From the NCBI RefSeq assembly GCF_900100005.1, contig NZ_FNEB01000004.1, positions 124,001 to 188,000 of the forward strand: 64,000 nucleotides of DNA, read 5' to 3'. Numbering within the stretch: the first letter of the stretch is position 1; the number at the start of each line of letters is the position of its first letter. Below, piece after piece: positions 23,046 to 32,207 of this stretch. The notes below the pieces were generated by a model. It was given only the letters and a program-made list of their open reading frames with translations. It made no database searches and was not told where the DNA came from. The stretch is from Lutimaribacter saemankumensis (GTDB taxonomy: Bacteria > Pseudomonadota > Alphaproteobacteria > Rhodobacterales > Rhodobacteraceae). The position numbers were made by a program, and so were the translations under genes.

Positions 23046-25235
23046 GTGAGCGATTTCTTCCACGAAGGCGAACTGGTCGCGGTGCTGACCACCCAGCCGC
23101 TGGACCGGCTGCTGGATTACCGTGCGCCCGAAGGGGGATGTTTCGCCGGGGCCTTCGTCGAGGTGCCGTTGGGCCCGCGCAAGGTGCCGGGCGTGGTCTG
23201 GGGACCGGGCAAGGGCGATTACGACCGTTCGAAAATCCGCCCCGTGACCCGCGTGCTGGACGTGCCGCCCATGCGCGAAGAGATGCAGACGTTCCTGGCG
23301 CGGGCGGGCGATTACACGCTGACGCCGCTGACGCAGATGCTGCGGCTGGCCACGCGGGCGCCGGGCCTGGGCGATCCGCCGTCGATGCGGCGCATTTACC
23401 GGCTGGGCCAGGGCGCGCCCGACCGCGTGACGGATGCGCGCACAAGGGTGCTTGAGGTGCTGCGCGATTACGGCGGGCTGGCCTTTACCCTGGGCGAGCT
23501 GGCCGAGATGGCGGGCGTGTCCACATCCGTCATCAAGGGGCTGGTCAAGCAGGGGGTCGTCGCCGAAGAGGACAGCCCGCGGGATCTGCCGTTTCCGCCG
23601 CTCGACCCGGATTATGGCGGAAAGGATCTGACCCCGGCGCAGGCGGCGGGCGCGGCGCAACTATGCGCGGGCGTGCAATCTGGCGGGTACGGAACCACGC
23701 TTTTGCGGGGGGTCACGGGATCGGGCAAGACCGAGGTCTATCTCGAGGCGGTGGCCGAAACTCTGCGGCAGGGACGGCAGGCGCTGGTCCTGTTGCCCGA
23801 GATCGCGCTGACGCAGGATTTCATCACGCGGGTCGAGGCGCGGTTCGGCGCAAGGCCGGCCGAATGGCATTCGGGCGTGACCATGACGGAACGTCGAAGG
23901 ATCTGGAAAATGGCGGCCCAGGGTGGCGCCGAACTGGTCGTGGGGGCGCGCTCGGCGCTGTTTCTGCCTTATCGCGACCTTGGGCTGATCGTCGTCGATG
24001 AAGAACACGACACATCCTACAAGCAGGAAGAGGGCGTTCTTTACAACGCGCGCGACATGGCGGTGCTGCGTGCCTCGGTCTGCGGGGCGCAGGTGGTGCT
24101 GGCCTCGGCCACGCCGAGCCTGGAAAGCTGGGTCAATGCCGAAGCGGGCAAGTACGAAAAGCTGGTTCTGGACGACCGGTTCGGCGACAGCGTGCTGCCC
24201 GAGATGCGCGCCGTCGACATGCGCGCCGAAACCCTGCCGGGCGATCGCTGGATATCGCCCACGCTGCAGCAGGCGGTGGCGGCGCGGGTGGCGCAGGGCG
24301 AACAGGCGCTGCTGTTCATCAACCGCCGCGGCTATGCGCCGATCACGCTGTGCCGGGCCTGCGGGCACCAGATCGGCTGTGACCATTGCGACGCGCGGAT
24401 GGTGGAGCACCGGTTCCTGAAACGGCTGGTCTGCCACCAATGCGGCGAGACAAAGCCGATGCCGGAAAAATGCCCCTCATGCGAGGCCGAGGGCCGGCTT
24501 GCCCCGGTGGGCCCGGGTGTCGAGCGGTTGACCGAAGAGGCGCAGGCGCTGTTTCCAGATGCGCGGATCGCGACGCTGAGTTCGGACCTGTTCGGATCGG
24601 CGCGCGCGCTCAAGGAACAGATCGCCGCCATCGCCGCGGGCGAGGCCGATATCATCATCGGCACCCAGCTTGTGGCCAAGGGGCACAATTTCCCGCTCTT
24701 GACGCTGGTCGGGGTCATCGACGCCGATCTGGGGCTGCAGGGGTCGGACCTGCGCGCGGCGGAACGCACGTTCCAGCTGATGCGGCAGGTGGCGGGTCGG
24801 GCAGGGCGCGCCGAGAAGCGCGGGGTGGCGATGCTGCAGACATTCCAGCCCGAGCACCCGGTGATCCGCGCGATCCTCGCGGGCGAGGAAGAGGCGTTCT
24901 GGCGCGCCGAAGCGGCCGAGCGCAGCGTGGCTGGTGTGCCGCCGTTCGGGCGGATGGCGGGCATCATCATCTCGTCGCCGGACGCGCAGGTGGCGTTCGA
25001 TATCGGCAACCACCTGGCGCGGGCGGACGCGCCCCTGCGGCAGGTGGGCGCGCAGGTTTTCGGCCCCGCGCCCGCACCGATCGCCCGCGTGCGCGGGCGG
25101 CACCGCGTGCGGCTGCTGGTCAAGGCCGACAAGGGCGTGGCGCTGCAGGGCGCGCTGCGGGCCTGGGTGGGGCAGTTGCGGCTGCCCGCACAGGCGCGAC
25201 TGGCCGTCGATATCGATCCGCAAAGCTTTTTCTGA
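23046..25235 (+). CDS. priA: Primosomal protein N' (replication restart helicase)
   Basis: 729 residues from a GTG at 23046. PriA reloads the replisome at repaired forks. The N-terminal DNA-binding domain is followed by a DEAH-type helicase with Walker A GVTGSGKTE (Lys228) and DEEH at 318-321. The zinc-binding insert has four CxxC pairs: CRACGHQIGCDHC and CHQCGETKPMPEKCPSC. The C-terminal QVAGRAGRAEKRG is motif VI. The start is chosen from homology (SDFFHEGELVAVLTTQPLDR). It ends 22 bp before the second copy of the multi-hairpin repeat. Confidence 0.96.
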   Translation: MSDFFHEGELVAVLTTQPLDRLLDYRAPEGGCFAGAFVEVPLGPRKVPGVVWGPGKGDYDRSKIRPVTRVLDVPPMREEMQTFLARAGDYTLTPLTQMLRLATRAPGLGDPPSMRRIYRLGQGAPDRVTDARTRVLEVLRDYGGLAFTLGELAEMAGVSTSVIKGLVKQGVVAEEDSPRDLPFPPLDPDYGGKDLTPAQAAGAAQLCAGVQSGGYGTTLLRGVTGSGKTEVYLEAVAETLRQGRQALVLLPEIALTQDFITRVEARFGARPAEWHSGVTMTERRRIWKMAAQGGAELVVGARSALFLPYRDLGLIVVDEEHDTSYKQEEGVLYNARDMAVLRASVCGAQVVLASATPSLESWVNAEAGKYEKLVLDDRFGDSVLPEMRAVDMRAETLPGDRWISPTLQQAVAARVAQGEQALLFINRRGYAPITLCRACGHQIGCDHCDARMVEHRFLKRLVCHQCGETKPMPEKCPSCEAEGRLAPVGPGVERLTEEAQALFPDARIATLSSDLFGSARALKEQIAAIAAGEADIIIGTQLVAKGHNFPLLTLVGVIDADLGLQGSDLRAAERTFQLMRQVAGRAGRAEKRGVAMLQTFQPEHPVIRAILAGEEEAFWRAEAAERSVAGVPPFGRMAGIIISSPDAQVAFDIGNHLARADAPLRQVGAQVFGPAPAPIARVRGRHRVRLLVKADKGVALQGALRAWVGQLRLPAQARLAVDIDPQSFF

Positions 25236-25256
25236 CGCGCGCCGCGATCCGAATGC

Positions 25257-25346
25257 GTGGCTGCGCCACTCTCTAACAGTAGGGTCAGGGGGCGCTGCCC
25301 CCTCGGCCTGCGGCCTCACCCCCGGGATATTTGCCGGAAAGAGAAA
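25257..25346 (+). repeat. Multi-hairpin intergenic repeat, copy 2
   Basis: Same stems as copy 1: GTGGC-TGC-GCCAC (25257-25269), GGGGGC-GCT-GCCCCC (25288-25302), GGCC-TGC-GGCC (25305-25315), then CACCCCCGGGATATTTGCCGG and AAAGAGAAAG. It is between priA and the flavin monooxygenase and so forms part of the 5' leader of the latter if they share a transcript. Confidence 0.7.
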
Positions 25347-25404
25347 GACTGCGGGCTTGTCTTTCGCGGCGCTCTGTCCGAGCCTGCCTGCGGGAGGAGA
25401 TGGT

Positions 25405-26550
25405 TTGCACGATGTCGTGGTGATCGGGGCGGGGCCCGCCGGGCTGGCGCTGGGTGCGTGTCTGCGCGCCGAGGGGCTGGACCCTGTGATCCTGGAACGC
25501 GAGGCTTGCGTGGGCAGCGCGTGGCGGCGGCATTACGACCGGCTTTCGCTGCATACCGACCGGGACCGGTCGCACCTGCCGTTCACGCCCTTTCCGCGCG
25601 ACTGGCCGCGTTACGTGCAGCGGGCGCAGGTGGTCGAGTACCTGGATGCCTATGCCGGCCACCACGGCCTCGTGCCACGGTTCGGCGCCGAGGTGACTGG
25701 TTTGGTCCGTCAGGATGCCGGGTGGCGTGTGGCGCTGAAGGGTGGCGAAGAGTTGGAGGCGCGGCAGGTGATCCTGGCGACCGGCGTGTCCGAGACGCCG
25801 TTCCGCGCGACCTGGCCGGGATTGGACGGGTTTCCCGGCGCGGTGCTGCATACCCGTGACTATCGCAGGCCGGATGACCTGCCGGGGCAGCGCGTGCTGG
25901 TGGTGGGGTTCGGCAATTCAGGCGGTGAACTGGCCATCGACCTGGTCGAGGCGGGACGCGATGTGGAAATCGCGGTACGCTCGCCGGTGAACCTGCTGCC
26001 GAAAGAGCTGCTGGGCCGGCCCATCGGCAATTGGGATGTGTTGCAGAAGATTTTCCCGTATCGCGTGGCCGATGCGATCACGGCGCCCGTACTGCGCTGG
26101 ATGCTGGGCGATTACAGCCGCTACGGGCTGCGCAAGGCCAGCAAGGGGCCGATCGCGCAGATCCGGGAAGACGGGCGCATCCCGCTGATCGACCTTGGAA
26201 CGCTCGACCTGATGCGTGCGGGCCGGTTGCGGGCGCGGCCGGGCATAGAACGCGTGGACGGCGCGACCGTCAGCTTCACCGACGGGACGGCGGGCGATTA
26301 CGACGCGATCCTGCTGGCGACGGGTTATAGTGTCGATCTGCGCCCGCTGCTGGGCGAGATGCCCGGTGTGCTGGACGGCACGGGCCGGCCGTTGCGCTCG
26401 GGCGAGGAGCTGGCGCCGGGCCTGTGGTTTTGTTCCTACCACACCGTGCCGAACGGGCAGTTGCGCGAGATCGCGCGCCAGGCGCCGGTGATCGCGCGGG
26501 GTGTGGCTGCGGCGGTGGCTCAGGCGGCGGCGCGGGCGCCGGCGCGCTGA
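25405..26550 (+). CDS. FAD/NADPH-dependent monooxygenase (flavin-containing monooxygenase type)
   Basis: 381 residues from a TTG at 25405, five bases after a strong GGAGGAG. The FAD site VVVIGAGPAGLALG is at the N-terminus, the NADPH site VLVVGFGNSGGELA near residue 165, and between them lies FPGAVLHTRDY, the FxGxxxHxxx(F/Y) fingerprint of class B monooxygenases. The C-terminal ATGYSVDLRPL is the usual second FAD contact. Substrate is unknown; relatives include YUCCA-like and trimethylamine monooxygenases. The 3' end overlaps the convergent YeeE gene by 31 bp. Confidence 0.86.
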   Translation: MHDVVVIGAGPAGLALGACLRAEGLDPVILEREACVGSAWRRHYDRLSLHTDRDRSHLPFTPFPRDWPRYVQRAQVVEYLDAYAGHHGLVPRFGAEVTGLVRQDAGWRVALKGGEELEARQVILATGVSETPFRATWPGLDGFPGAVLHTRDYRRPDDLPGQRVLVVGFGNSGGELAIDLVEAGRDVEIAVRSPVNLLPKELLGRPIGNWDVLQKIFPYRVADAITAPVLRWMLGDYSRYGLRKASKGPIAQIREDGRIPLIDLGTLDLMRAGRLRARPGIERVDGATVSFTDGTAGDYDAILLATGYSVDLRPLLGEMPGVLDGTGRPLRSGEELAPGLWFCSYHTVPNGQLREIARQAPVIARGVAAAVAQAAARAPAR

Positions 26551-27584
26551 TCGACGAGAAAATCGGTGAGCATCGCGCCGATCCACATGCAGAAGAGCGC
26601 AAGCCATGCGGTACCGGCAAAGATCGACCCGCCGGTCACGCCCGCGCCGATCGCGCATCCGCCGGCCAGCATCGCGCCAAAGCCCATCAGCACCGCCCCC
26701 GTCATCGAGCGGCGCATGTTGGATTCGTCGGAAAATCCCTGGAACTTGAACTCGCCCTTCAGCAGCGACGAGACCATCGAGCCGACGACCACGCCGGGCA
26801 CGAGGCCCACCGAGAATTGCATCACCTCGTTGCGGTCCAGGAAGAACATCAGCGTATGCGCCGAGGGACCGGAGAAGGTGACGCTTTCGATCGTCACCGG
26901 ATCAAAGGCAATCTGGCTGAGCGTGTAGGTCGCGACCCAGCCCACCGCCACGGAAAAGCCGACGCCTGCGCCGAAAATCAGCCGGCTGGCGGAAATCTTG
27001 TTCTTCCAGGATACGTAGAGCGCCAGCAGTGCAAAGACGATACCGATTGCAAGGCCCGCCCATTGCGGCAGCCCGAGTGCGGCCAGCAGGTCGAGGTTGC
27101 GCCCGCCGGAGGTCGTCCAGAGCGCGGCAAGATCGTTGCGCACGTCCGAGAGGATGCCCGACAGGCTCATTTGTGCGACGACGGCAAAGATAAGCCCCGA
27201 AACGACCGAGCGCAGGTTGCCGGTAGCGGCCAGAACCAGCAGGCGCCCCGAACAGCCGCGTGCCAGAACCATCCCGACGCCGAACAGAAGCCCGCCGATG
27301 ATCGCGCCGGACCAGCTGCCCGGCACGGCCATGTGCCGGCTTTCGGCGGCATCGAACAGACCCAGAAGCTGTGCGGCCTGCACCCAGACAAGCGCGGTGG
27401 AAAAGGTCAGGAACCACACCGCGACCTTGTCGCCCATCTGTCCGCGGGCAAATTCGACGGTCGCCGCGCGCAGGCAGAACCGCGAGCGTTGCGCGGACAC
27501 GCCGAAGATCACGCCGGTGATCAGGCCAAGCAGGGCGGCTGTCGGTGTTTCCCCGATGCGTTCGACAAGGGCTAGCAGGTCCAT
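26520..27584 (-). CDS. YeeE/YedE-family membrane transporter (sulfur-compound uptake type)
   Basis: 354 residues with about nine or ten hydrophobic segments. The family signatures with conserved cysteines are seen twice: GMVLARGCSGRLL and GAMLAGGCAIGAG. In characterised members (YeeE/TsuA) such cysteines pass thiosulfate across the inner membrane, so uptake of thiosulfate or a related sulfur species is likely; that is from family knowledge. The ATG at 27584 follows GGAG. An FNR-type box lies 60 bp upstream of the start, and an MFS gene is divergent. Confidence 0.85.
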   Translation of the reverse strand: MDLLALVERIGETPTAALLGLITGVIFGVSAQRSRFCLRAATVEFARGQMGDKVAVWFLTFSTALVWVQAAQLLGLFDAAESRHMAVPGSWSGAIIGGLLFGVGMVLARGCSGRLLVLAATGNLRSVVSGLIFAVVAQMSLSGILSDVRNDLAALWTTSGGRNLDLLAALGLPQWAGLAIGIVFALLALYVSWKNKISASRLIFGAGVGFSVAVGWVATYTLSQIAFDPVTIESVTFSGPSAHTLMFFLDRNEVMQFSVGLVPGVVVGSMVSSLLKGEFKFQGFSDESNMRRSMTGAVLMGFGAMLAGGCAIGAGVTGGSIFAGTAWLALFCMWIGAMLTDFLVDQRAGARAAA

Positions 27585-27644
27585 CGCGCGTCTCCGATCC
27601 TCGGTAAGCTCGCCCGCATATGTCAGATCGCGGTGCGAAACGCC

Positions 27645-27658
27645 TTGATTCAGATCAG
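27645..27658. promoter_or_regulatory. FNR/CRP-type box TTGAT-TCAG-ATCAG
   Basis: Thirteen of fourteen positions fit TTGAT-N4-ATCAA (only the last base differs), the site of FnrL-type oxygen sensors in Rhodobacterales. Its centre is about 67 bp before the YeeE start codon and 135 bp before the MFS start codon, a position compatible with activation of the former. Confidence 0.5.
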
Positions 27659-27786
27659 ACAGCGGGCGGGGCTGGCCAGGTGAGGCGGCGACGCTTTTCG
27701 CGCTATGCGGATTGTGCAAAGCCGCCCTGCATGGCCGCACATGCTGGCCTCTCGCCAAGTTCCGAAAAAGGGCGTAAGGGCAAGGG

Positions 27787-29019
27787 ATGAAAACCATGCC
27801 CCTTGCCGACGCGCGGGCCTTGCCGCTCTGGCGCAGGCCGACATCGCTGCTTTTCGCGATGGCGCTTGCCATGCCGATTGCCTTTGCCACCTGGTCGGCA
27901 TTGCTGAACAATTTCGTGGTCGAGGTCGCGCAGTTCGATGGCGCGGATATCGGCCTGCTGCACACGGTGCGCGAAATCCCGGGCTTTCTTGCCGTGGGCG
28001 TCATCGCCGTCATCATGTTCGTGCGCGAACAGGTGCTGGGGCTGGTGTCGCTGATCCTGCTGGGCGCGGCCACCGCGATCACCGCTTGGTTTCCCAGCCT
28101 GGGCGGCATCCTGACGATCACCATGCTCAGCTCGATCGGGTTTCACTATTACGAGACGGTGAACCAGTCGCTGCAATTGCAATGGCTGCCCAAGGAGCGC
28201 GCGCCGCAGATCCTGGGCTGGTTGCTGGCGGCCGGGTCGGCGGCGACGCTGGTGGCCTATGTGCTGATCGTGCTGACCTGGGAGGCGTTCGATCTGTCCT
28301 ACAACCTGGTCTACCTGGTGTCGGGCGGAATCACGGTGGCGCTGGCGGCTTTCTGCTTGCTGGCCTATCCGCAATTCGAGGCGCCGAACCCGCAGCTTAA
28401 AAAGTTCATCCTGCGCCGGCGGTACTGGCTGTATTATGCGCTGCAGTTCATGGCGGGCGCGCGGCGGCAGATCTTCATGGTCTTCGCCGGGTTCATGATG
28501 GTCGAGAAGTTCGGCTTTGACGTGCACGAGGTGACAGGGCTGTTCCTGATCAACCTGGTGATCAATATGGGGCTGGCGCCGGTATTCGGCCGTGCGGTGG
28601 CGCGGTTCGGGGAACGCAATACGCTGGTCTTCGAATATTCCGGGCTGGTGCTGGTGTTCCTGGCCTATGGCGGGATCTACTGGTTCGGCTGGGGCGTTCT
28701 GCTGGCCTCGGTGCTTTATGTGATCGACCATATGCTGTTCGCGCTGGCGCTGGCGTTGAAGACCTATTTCCAGAAGATCGCCGATCCCGGCGATATCGCA
28801 CCGACGGCGGCGGTGGCCTTTACCATCAACCATATTGCCGCGGTGGGGCTGCCCTGGGTTCTTGGCCTGTTGTGGCTGGTGTCGCCCGCGGCGGTGTTCG
28901 GGCTGGCCGCCTCGATGGCGGCCACGTCGCTGATCCTGGCGCTGATGATCCCGCGCCACCCCGAGCCCGGCAACGAGACGGTATTCTCCCGCTTCGTCGC
29001 GGCGGCGCCGGCGGAATAG
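27787..29019 (+). CDS. MFS transporter
   Basis: 410 residues with about ten to twelve transmembrane helices and the major facilitator layout, with a charged central loop near residue 215 (KKFILRRRYW). It has no specific substrate motif that I recognise. The ATG at 27787 follows AAGGGCAAGG. It is divergent from the YeeE-type gene and followed 80 bp later by the MATE gene on the same strand. Confidence 0.82.
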   Translation: MKTMPLADARALPLWRRPTSLLFAMALAMPIAFATWSALLNNFVVEVAQFDGADIGLLHTVREIPGFLAVGVIAVIMFVREQVLGLVSLILLGAATAITAWFPSLGGILTITMLSSIGFHYYETVNQSLQLQWLPKERAPQILGWLLAAGSAATLVAYVLIVLTWEAFDLSYNLVYLVSGGITVALAAFCLLAYPQFEAPNPQLKKFILRRRYWLYYALQFMAGARRQIFMVFAGFMMVEKFGFDVHEVTGLFLINLVINMGLAPVFGRAVARFGERNTLVFEYSGLVLVFLAYGGIYWFGWGVLLASVLYVIDHMLFALALALKTYFQKIADPGDIAPTAAVAFTINHIAAVGLPWVLGLLWLVSPAAVFGLAASMAATSLILALMIPRHPEPGNETVFSRFVAAAPAE

Positions 29020-29099
29020 GCGATGCTGGCGCGCGTCACCCGGTGCGCTAGTTTCCACGCGGCGGGCCGAAGCGCCCGAAAAGGAGAGTAACGAGGACC

Positions 29100-30440
29100 A
29101 TGTCGCAGAGCGCGAAATTCACCACCGGATCGACCCTGCGCCATGTCGTCGTGATGACGCTGACCGGCTCACTCGGGCTGAGCTTCATGTTCCTGGTGGA
29201 TTTCCTGGCGCTGTTCTGGATCAGTCAGCTTGGCCGGGAAGAGCTGATTGCGGCGGTGGGCTTTGCCGCGACGATCCAGTTCTTCCTGATCTCGATCTCG
29301 ATCGGGATGATGATCGCCGCGGTGGCGCTGGTCAGCCGTGCGCTGGGGCAGGGGGATCCCGACCGAGCGCGGCGGATCGCGACTTCGGCCATGATTTACG
29401 CCGTGGCGGTGCAGGGAATGATCGCCGTCACCGTCTTTGTCCTGCGCGAGCCCATCCTGCGGTGGTCGGGCGCCGGGGGCGTGGTGCTGGAGGTGGCGTC
29501 GACATTTCTTGGCATCTCGGTCGTGTCGCTGCCGCTGATCGCGCTGGGGATGAGTTCGGCCGCGGTACTGCGGGCTGCGGGCGAGGCGTGGCGCGCGATG
29601 ATGGTCACCACCACCGGCGGGCTGGTGGCGCTGGTCGTCGATCCGATCCTGATCATCCTCATGGGCCTCGGGGTGCCGGGGGCGGCGATGGCGATCGTGA
29701 TCTCGCGTCTGGTGATGGCTTGCGCCGGGCTCTACTGGGTTTCCGGCAAGGGCCTTCTGACGCGGCCCGCGTTTTACGATCTGCGCGACATGATGGCGCC
29801 TTTCCTGGCGATCGCGTTGCCGGCCGTGGCGACACAGGTGTCCACCCCGTTCGGCAACTGGGTGCTGATCCGCGCGATGGCCGAACATGGCGAAAGCGCG
29901 GTTGCGGGGCTTGGTGTCGCCGCGCGCCTGCAGATCCTCGGCTTCGGTGGGATATTCGCGCTGTCAGGCGCCATCGGCGGCATTATCGGGCAGAACCACG
30001 GCGCGGGCCTGTCCGACCGCGTGCGGCAGTCCTATCTCGATGCGTTGAAATTCTGCGCGGTCTATACCGCCGTGGTCTGGGCACTGATGGTGGCCTTTGC
30101 CGATCCGCTGGCGCGCGCCTTCGGGCTGAGCGGGCTGGCGGCCGAGGTCGTGCACTGGTTCGCGCTGATCGGGGCGGGGTCGTTCATGTTCACCGGGGCG
30201 TTGTTCGTGGCCAATGCCGCCTTCAACAACCTGGGCCGGCCGATCTGGGCGACGATGGCCAACTGGGCGCGCGACGGCGGCATGATGGCCCCCTTTGCCT
30301 TTGGCCTGGGCGCGATGTTCGCGGCGCCGGGCGTGATCGCCGGGCAGGCGCTGGCCAACATCCTGGCGGGCGTTCTGGCGGCATGGTTCGGCTGGCGCTT
30401 TGTCAGCCGCGGGCTTGACCGCGCGGCGCACCCGGCCTAA
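29100..30440 (+). CDS. MATE-family efflux protein
   Basis: 446 residues, 12 predicted transmembrane helices in two homologous halves. The MATE signature is recognisable in LRHVVVMTLTGSLGLSFMFLVDF near the N-terminus and in FGNWVLIRAMAEHGESAVAG, the start of the second half. Such proteins export cationic compounds with Na+ or H+ as counter-ion. AGTAACGAGGA precedes the ATG. It ends 31 bp before prmA, so they may share a transcript. Confidence 0.88.
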   Translation: MSQSAKFTTGSTLRHVVVMTLTGSLGLSFMFLVDFLALFWISQLGREELIAAVGFAATIQFFLISISIGMMIAAVALVSRALGQGDPDRARRIATSAMIYAVAVQGMIAVTVFVLREPILRWSGAGGVVLEVASTFLGISVVSLPLIALGMSSAAVLRAAGEAWRAMMVTTTGGLVALVVDPILIILMGLGVPGAAMAIVISRLVMACAGLYWVSGKGLLTRPAFYDLRDMMAPFLAIALPAVATQVSTPFGNWVLIRAMAEHGESAVAGLGVAARLQILGFGGIFALSGAIGGIIGQNHGAGLSDRVRQSYLDALKFCAVYTAVVWALMVAFADPLARAFGLSGLAAEVVHWFALIGAGSFMFTGALFVANAAFNNLGRPIWATMANWARDGGMMAPFAFGLGAMFAAPGVIAGQALANILAGVLAAWFGWRFVSRGLDRAAHPA

Positions 30441-30471
30441 CGCGAGGGCGGCCAAGACAGGAGATGCCGCC

Positions 30472-31344
30472 ATGCCCACATTCACCGCGCTGACCACTTT
30501 GATGGGAAAGGACCGCGCCGAAGCGCTGGGCGAGGCGGTGGAACGCCTTGTTCCCGAACCGACCGGCGTCGGCGTATTCGAGATCGAGGACGATTCCGGC
30601 CTGTGGGAAGTCGCGTGCTATTTCACCGAAGCACCCGATGACACCGGGCTTGCGCTGCTGGCCGCGGCGCATGACGCCAAGCCGTTCGCCGTGTCGGAAC
30701 TGCCCGAGACCGATTGGGTGGCCAAGGTGCGCCGCGAACTGACCCCGGTCGAGGCCGGGCGCTTTTTCGTCTACGGCAGCCACGACGCCGACAAGGTGCC
30801 CGACGGCTGCGAGCCGCTGCTGATCGAGGCGGCGATGGCATTTGGCACCGGGCATCACGGCACGACGCTGGGCTGCCTGCGCGCGCTGGACCGGCTGGCC
30901 AATGACGGATTTCACGGGCGCAACGTCGTGGATGTCGGCTGCGGCACCGCCGTGCTGGCAATGGCTGCGGCGCGGATCTGGCCGGAAACGGTGCTGGCCA
31001 GCGATATCGACGCGGTTGCCGTCGAGGTGGCCGAGGCGAATGTGTCGGCCAACGGGCTGGACGACCGCGTGCGCTGCCTAGAGGCGACCGGGTTCGATCA
31101 TCCTGATCTCAAGGCCGCAGCGCCCTTCGACCTTGTCTTTGCCAATATCCTGAAAGGTCCGCTGATCGCCCTGGCGCCGGATGTCGCGGCATATACCCAA
31201 AAGGATGGGAAAGTGATTCTTTCGGGGATTTTGAACACGCAAGCGGATGAGGTTATCGCCGTTTATGCACGTCATGGCATCAATCTTGCCCATCGCGAAG
31301 AGATTGGTGAATGGACGACGATAACGCTTGTGAAAAAAGGCTAA
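30472..31344 (+). CDS. prmA: Ribosomal protein L11 methyltransferase
   Basis: 290 residues. PrmA trimethylates lysines and the N-terminus of L11. The N-terminal substrate-recognition domain (to about 110) precedes the Rossmann SAM domain with VVDVGCGTAVLA (154-159 for the core DVGCGT), the family tag AFGTGHHGTTLGCL and the catalytic FANILKGPL (NxxxxxL pattern). AGGAG is in place before the ATG at 30472. A hairpin follows at 31355. Confidence 0.95.
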   Translation: MPTFTALTTLMGKDRAEALGEAVERLVPEPTGVGVFEIEDDSGLWEVACYFTEAPDDTGLALLAAAHDAKPFAVSELPETDWVAKVRRELTPVEAGRFFVYGSHDADKVPDGCEPLLIEAAMAFGTGHHGTTLGCLRALDRLANDGFHGRNVVDVGCGTAVLAMAAARIWPETVLASDIDAVAVEVAEANVSANGLDDRVRCLEATGFDHPDLKAAAPFDLVFANILKGPLIALAPDVAAYTQKDGKVILSGILNTQADEVIAVYARHGINLAHREEIGEWTTITLVKKG

Positions 31345-31354
31345 TTCCCCGCAA

Positions 31355-31387
31355 AAATGGGGCGCGTTTTAGGCGCCTGCCCCATTT
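31355..31387 (+). terminator. Hairpin after prmA
   Basis: AAATGGGGC (31355-31363) pairs with GCCCCATTT (31379-31387) around a loop that itself contains GCG...CGC. The T-run is short. It could terminate prmA and insulate the next gene, whose AT-rich upstream CATAAATAATT follows. Confidence 0.6.
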
Positions 31388-31437
31388 CTGCCGCAATCTG
31401 ACATCATAAATAATTCCAACGCTGGTGGGGGCCAGCA

Positions 31438-31794
31438 ATGGAGTTTGAGATGGTCGATGCTGCCACTGACTTTCACAAGCGCATGACGCGTATCAACAAG
31501 CGCCACGCACGCCTGTCGCACGGTTATATTTCCATCGTCGGCAAGGACGGGCTGATCATCACCAAGCCCAAGCGCCGCACGGGCGGTTTCCCGCTGCGTG
31601 TGATCTCTCTGATGATCCTGGTCTTTTTCGGTTTCAAGGTTCTGCTGATTTCGCAGCTTGGCCCACAGGGTTATGCCGAGCGTGTCCAGCTTTTGCAAAC
31701 GGGCACCGCGGTCGAACAGGCCGGCGCCTACATCCTCAAGGCCGATCCGATCAGCAGCGCGCTGGCCGACGGCATCCGCAAACTGTCCCTCTGA
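31438..31794 (+). CDS. Small single-pass membrane protein, unknown function
   Basis: 118 residues. A charged N-terminus (HKRMTRINKRHARLSHGY) precedes one transmembrane helix near 53-72 (PLRVISLMILVFFGFKVLLI) and a periplasmic C-terminal tail of about 45 residues. I recognise no named family; such short proteins next to prmA recur in Rhodobacterales. A second ATG four codons later follows GGAG more closely and may be the true start. A terminator follows. Confidence 0.65.
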   Translation: MEFEMVDAATDFHKRMTRINKRHARLSHGYISIVGKDGLIITKPKRRTGGFPLRVISLMILVFFGFKVLLISQLGPQGYAERVQLLQTGTAVEQAGAYILKADPISSALADGIRKLSL

Positions 31795-31863
31795 TCTCTC
31801 AATCAGGGTTCTCTACCGCCCCTGCTCAGGTTCAATGGCAGCACCAGGGGGCACAATGAAAAA

Positions 31864-31894
31864 GGCCGCGTTCCATCGGGAACGCGGCCTTTCG
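31864..31894. terminator. Bidirectional terminator
   Basis: GGCCGCGTTCC (31864-31874), loop ATCG, GGAACGCGGCC (31879-31889), with AAAAA before and TTTC after. It lies between the small membrane protein gene and the convergent DUF1127 gene. Confidence 0.85.
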
Positions 31895-31916
31895 CTTTTC
31901 TGGTGGGGCGCAGCGC

Positions 31917-32120
31917 TCAGGCGCGGCGGGCCACTTCGTCGATGTCGCCACGGCACAGGCCGATGTCTTCCAGCTCACGGTCGGTAAGCTTGGCCAGCGC
32001 ATTGCGGGTCACGCGGGCGTCGTTCCAGTCCGCGAAAGCGGCAAACAGGCGCGAGAAAACGTTACCGGCACGAGGAGCGGTGCCGAAGGCGGCGGGGCGG
32101 TGGGCGTCGAAAGCTGCCAT
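31917..32120 (-). CDS. DUF1127 (YjiS-like) small protein
   Basis: 67 residues. The C-terminal DUF1127 core is clear: FAAFADWNDARVTRNALAKL and then TDRELEDIGLCRGDI. In alphaproteobacteria such proteins have been linked to RNA binding, small-RNA maturation and stress or phosphate responses (for example CcaF1 of Rhodobacter sphaeroides); this copy lacks the downstream CCUCCUCCC small RNAs that go with CcaF1, so it is a different paralogue. GAAGGA precedes the ATG. A heat-shock-like promoter may lie at 32180-32207. Confidence 0.88.
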   Translation of the reverse strand: MAAFDAHRPAAFGTAPRAGNVFSRLFAAFADWNDARVTRNALAKLTDRELEDIGLCRGDIDEVARRA

Positions 32121-32179
32121 TTTCGTGGTCCTTCAGGTTAAGAATTGTGCGGATTGAAAACCCGCTGTCTGAAGCCGCA

Positions 32180-32207
32180 CTTAGGATGTGTGTTTTCACC
32201 TCGCAAG
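32180..32207 (-). promoter_or_regulatory. Possible RpoH-type promoter of the DUF1127 gene
   Basis: On the minus strand CTTGCG (32207-32202) is followed after 16 bp by CCTAAG (32185-32180), about 60 bp before the start codon. The CTTG -35 is typical for RpoH-type sigma factors. DUF1127 genes are often in RpoHI/RpoHII regulons in Rhodobacter, which makes the match plausible. Confidence 0.35.

Noticed and set aside
31795-31916. CcsR-type small RNAs (CCUCCUCCC) downstream of the DUF1127 gene
   Set aside because: Neither CCTCCTCCC nor its complement occurs in the stretch; only a bidirectional terminator is present.
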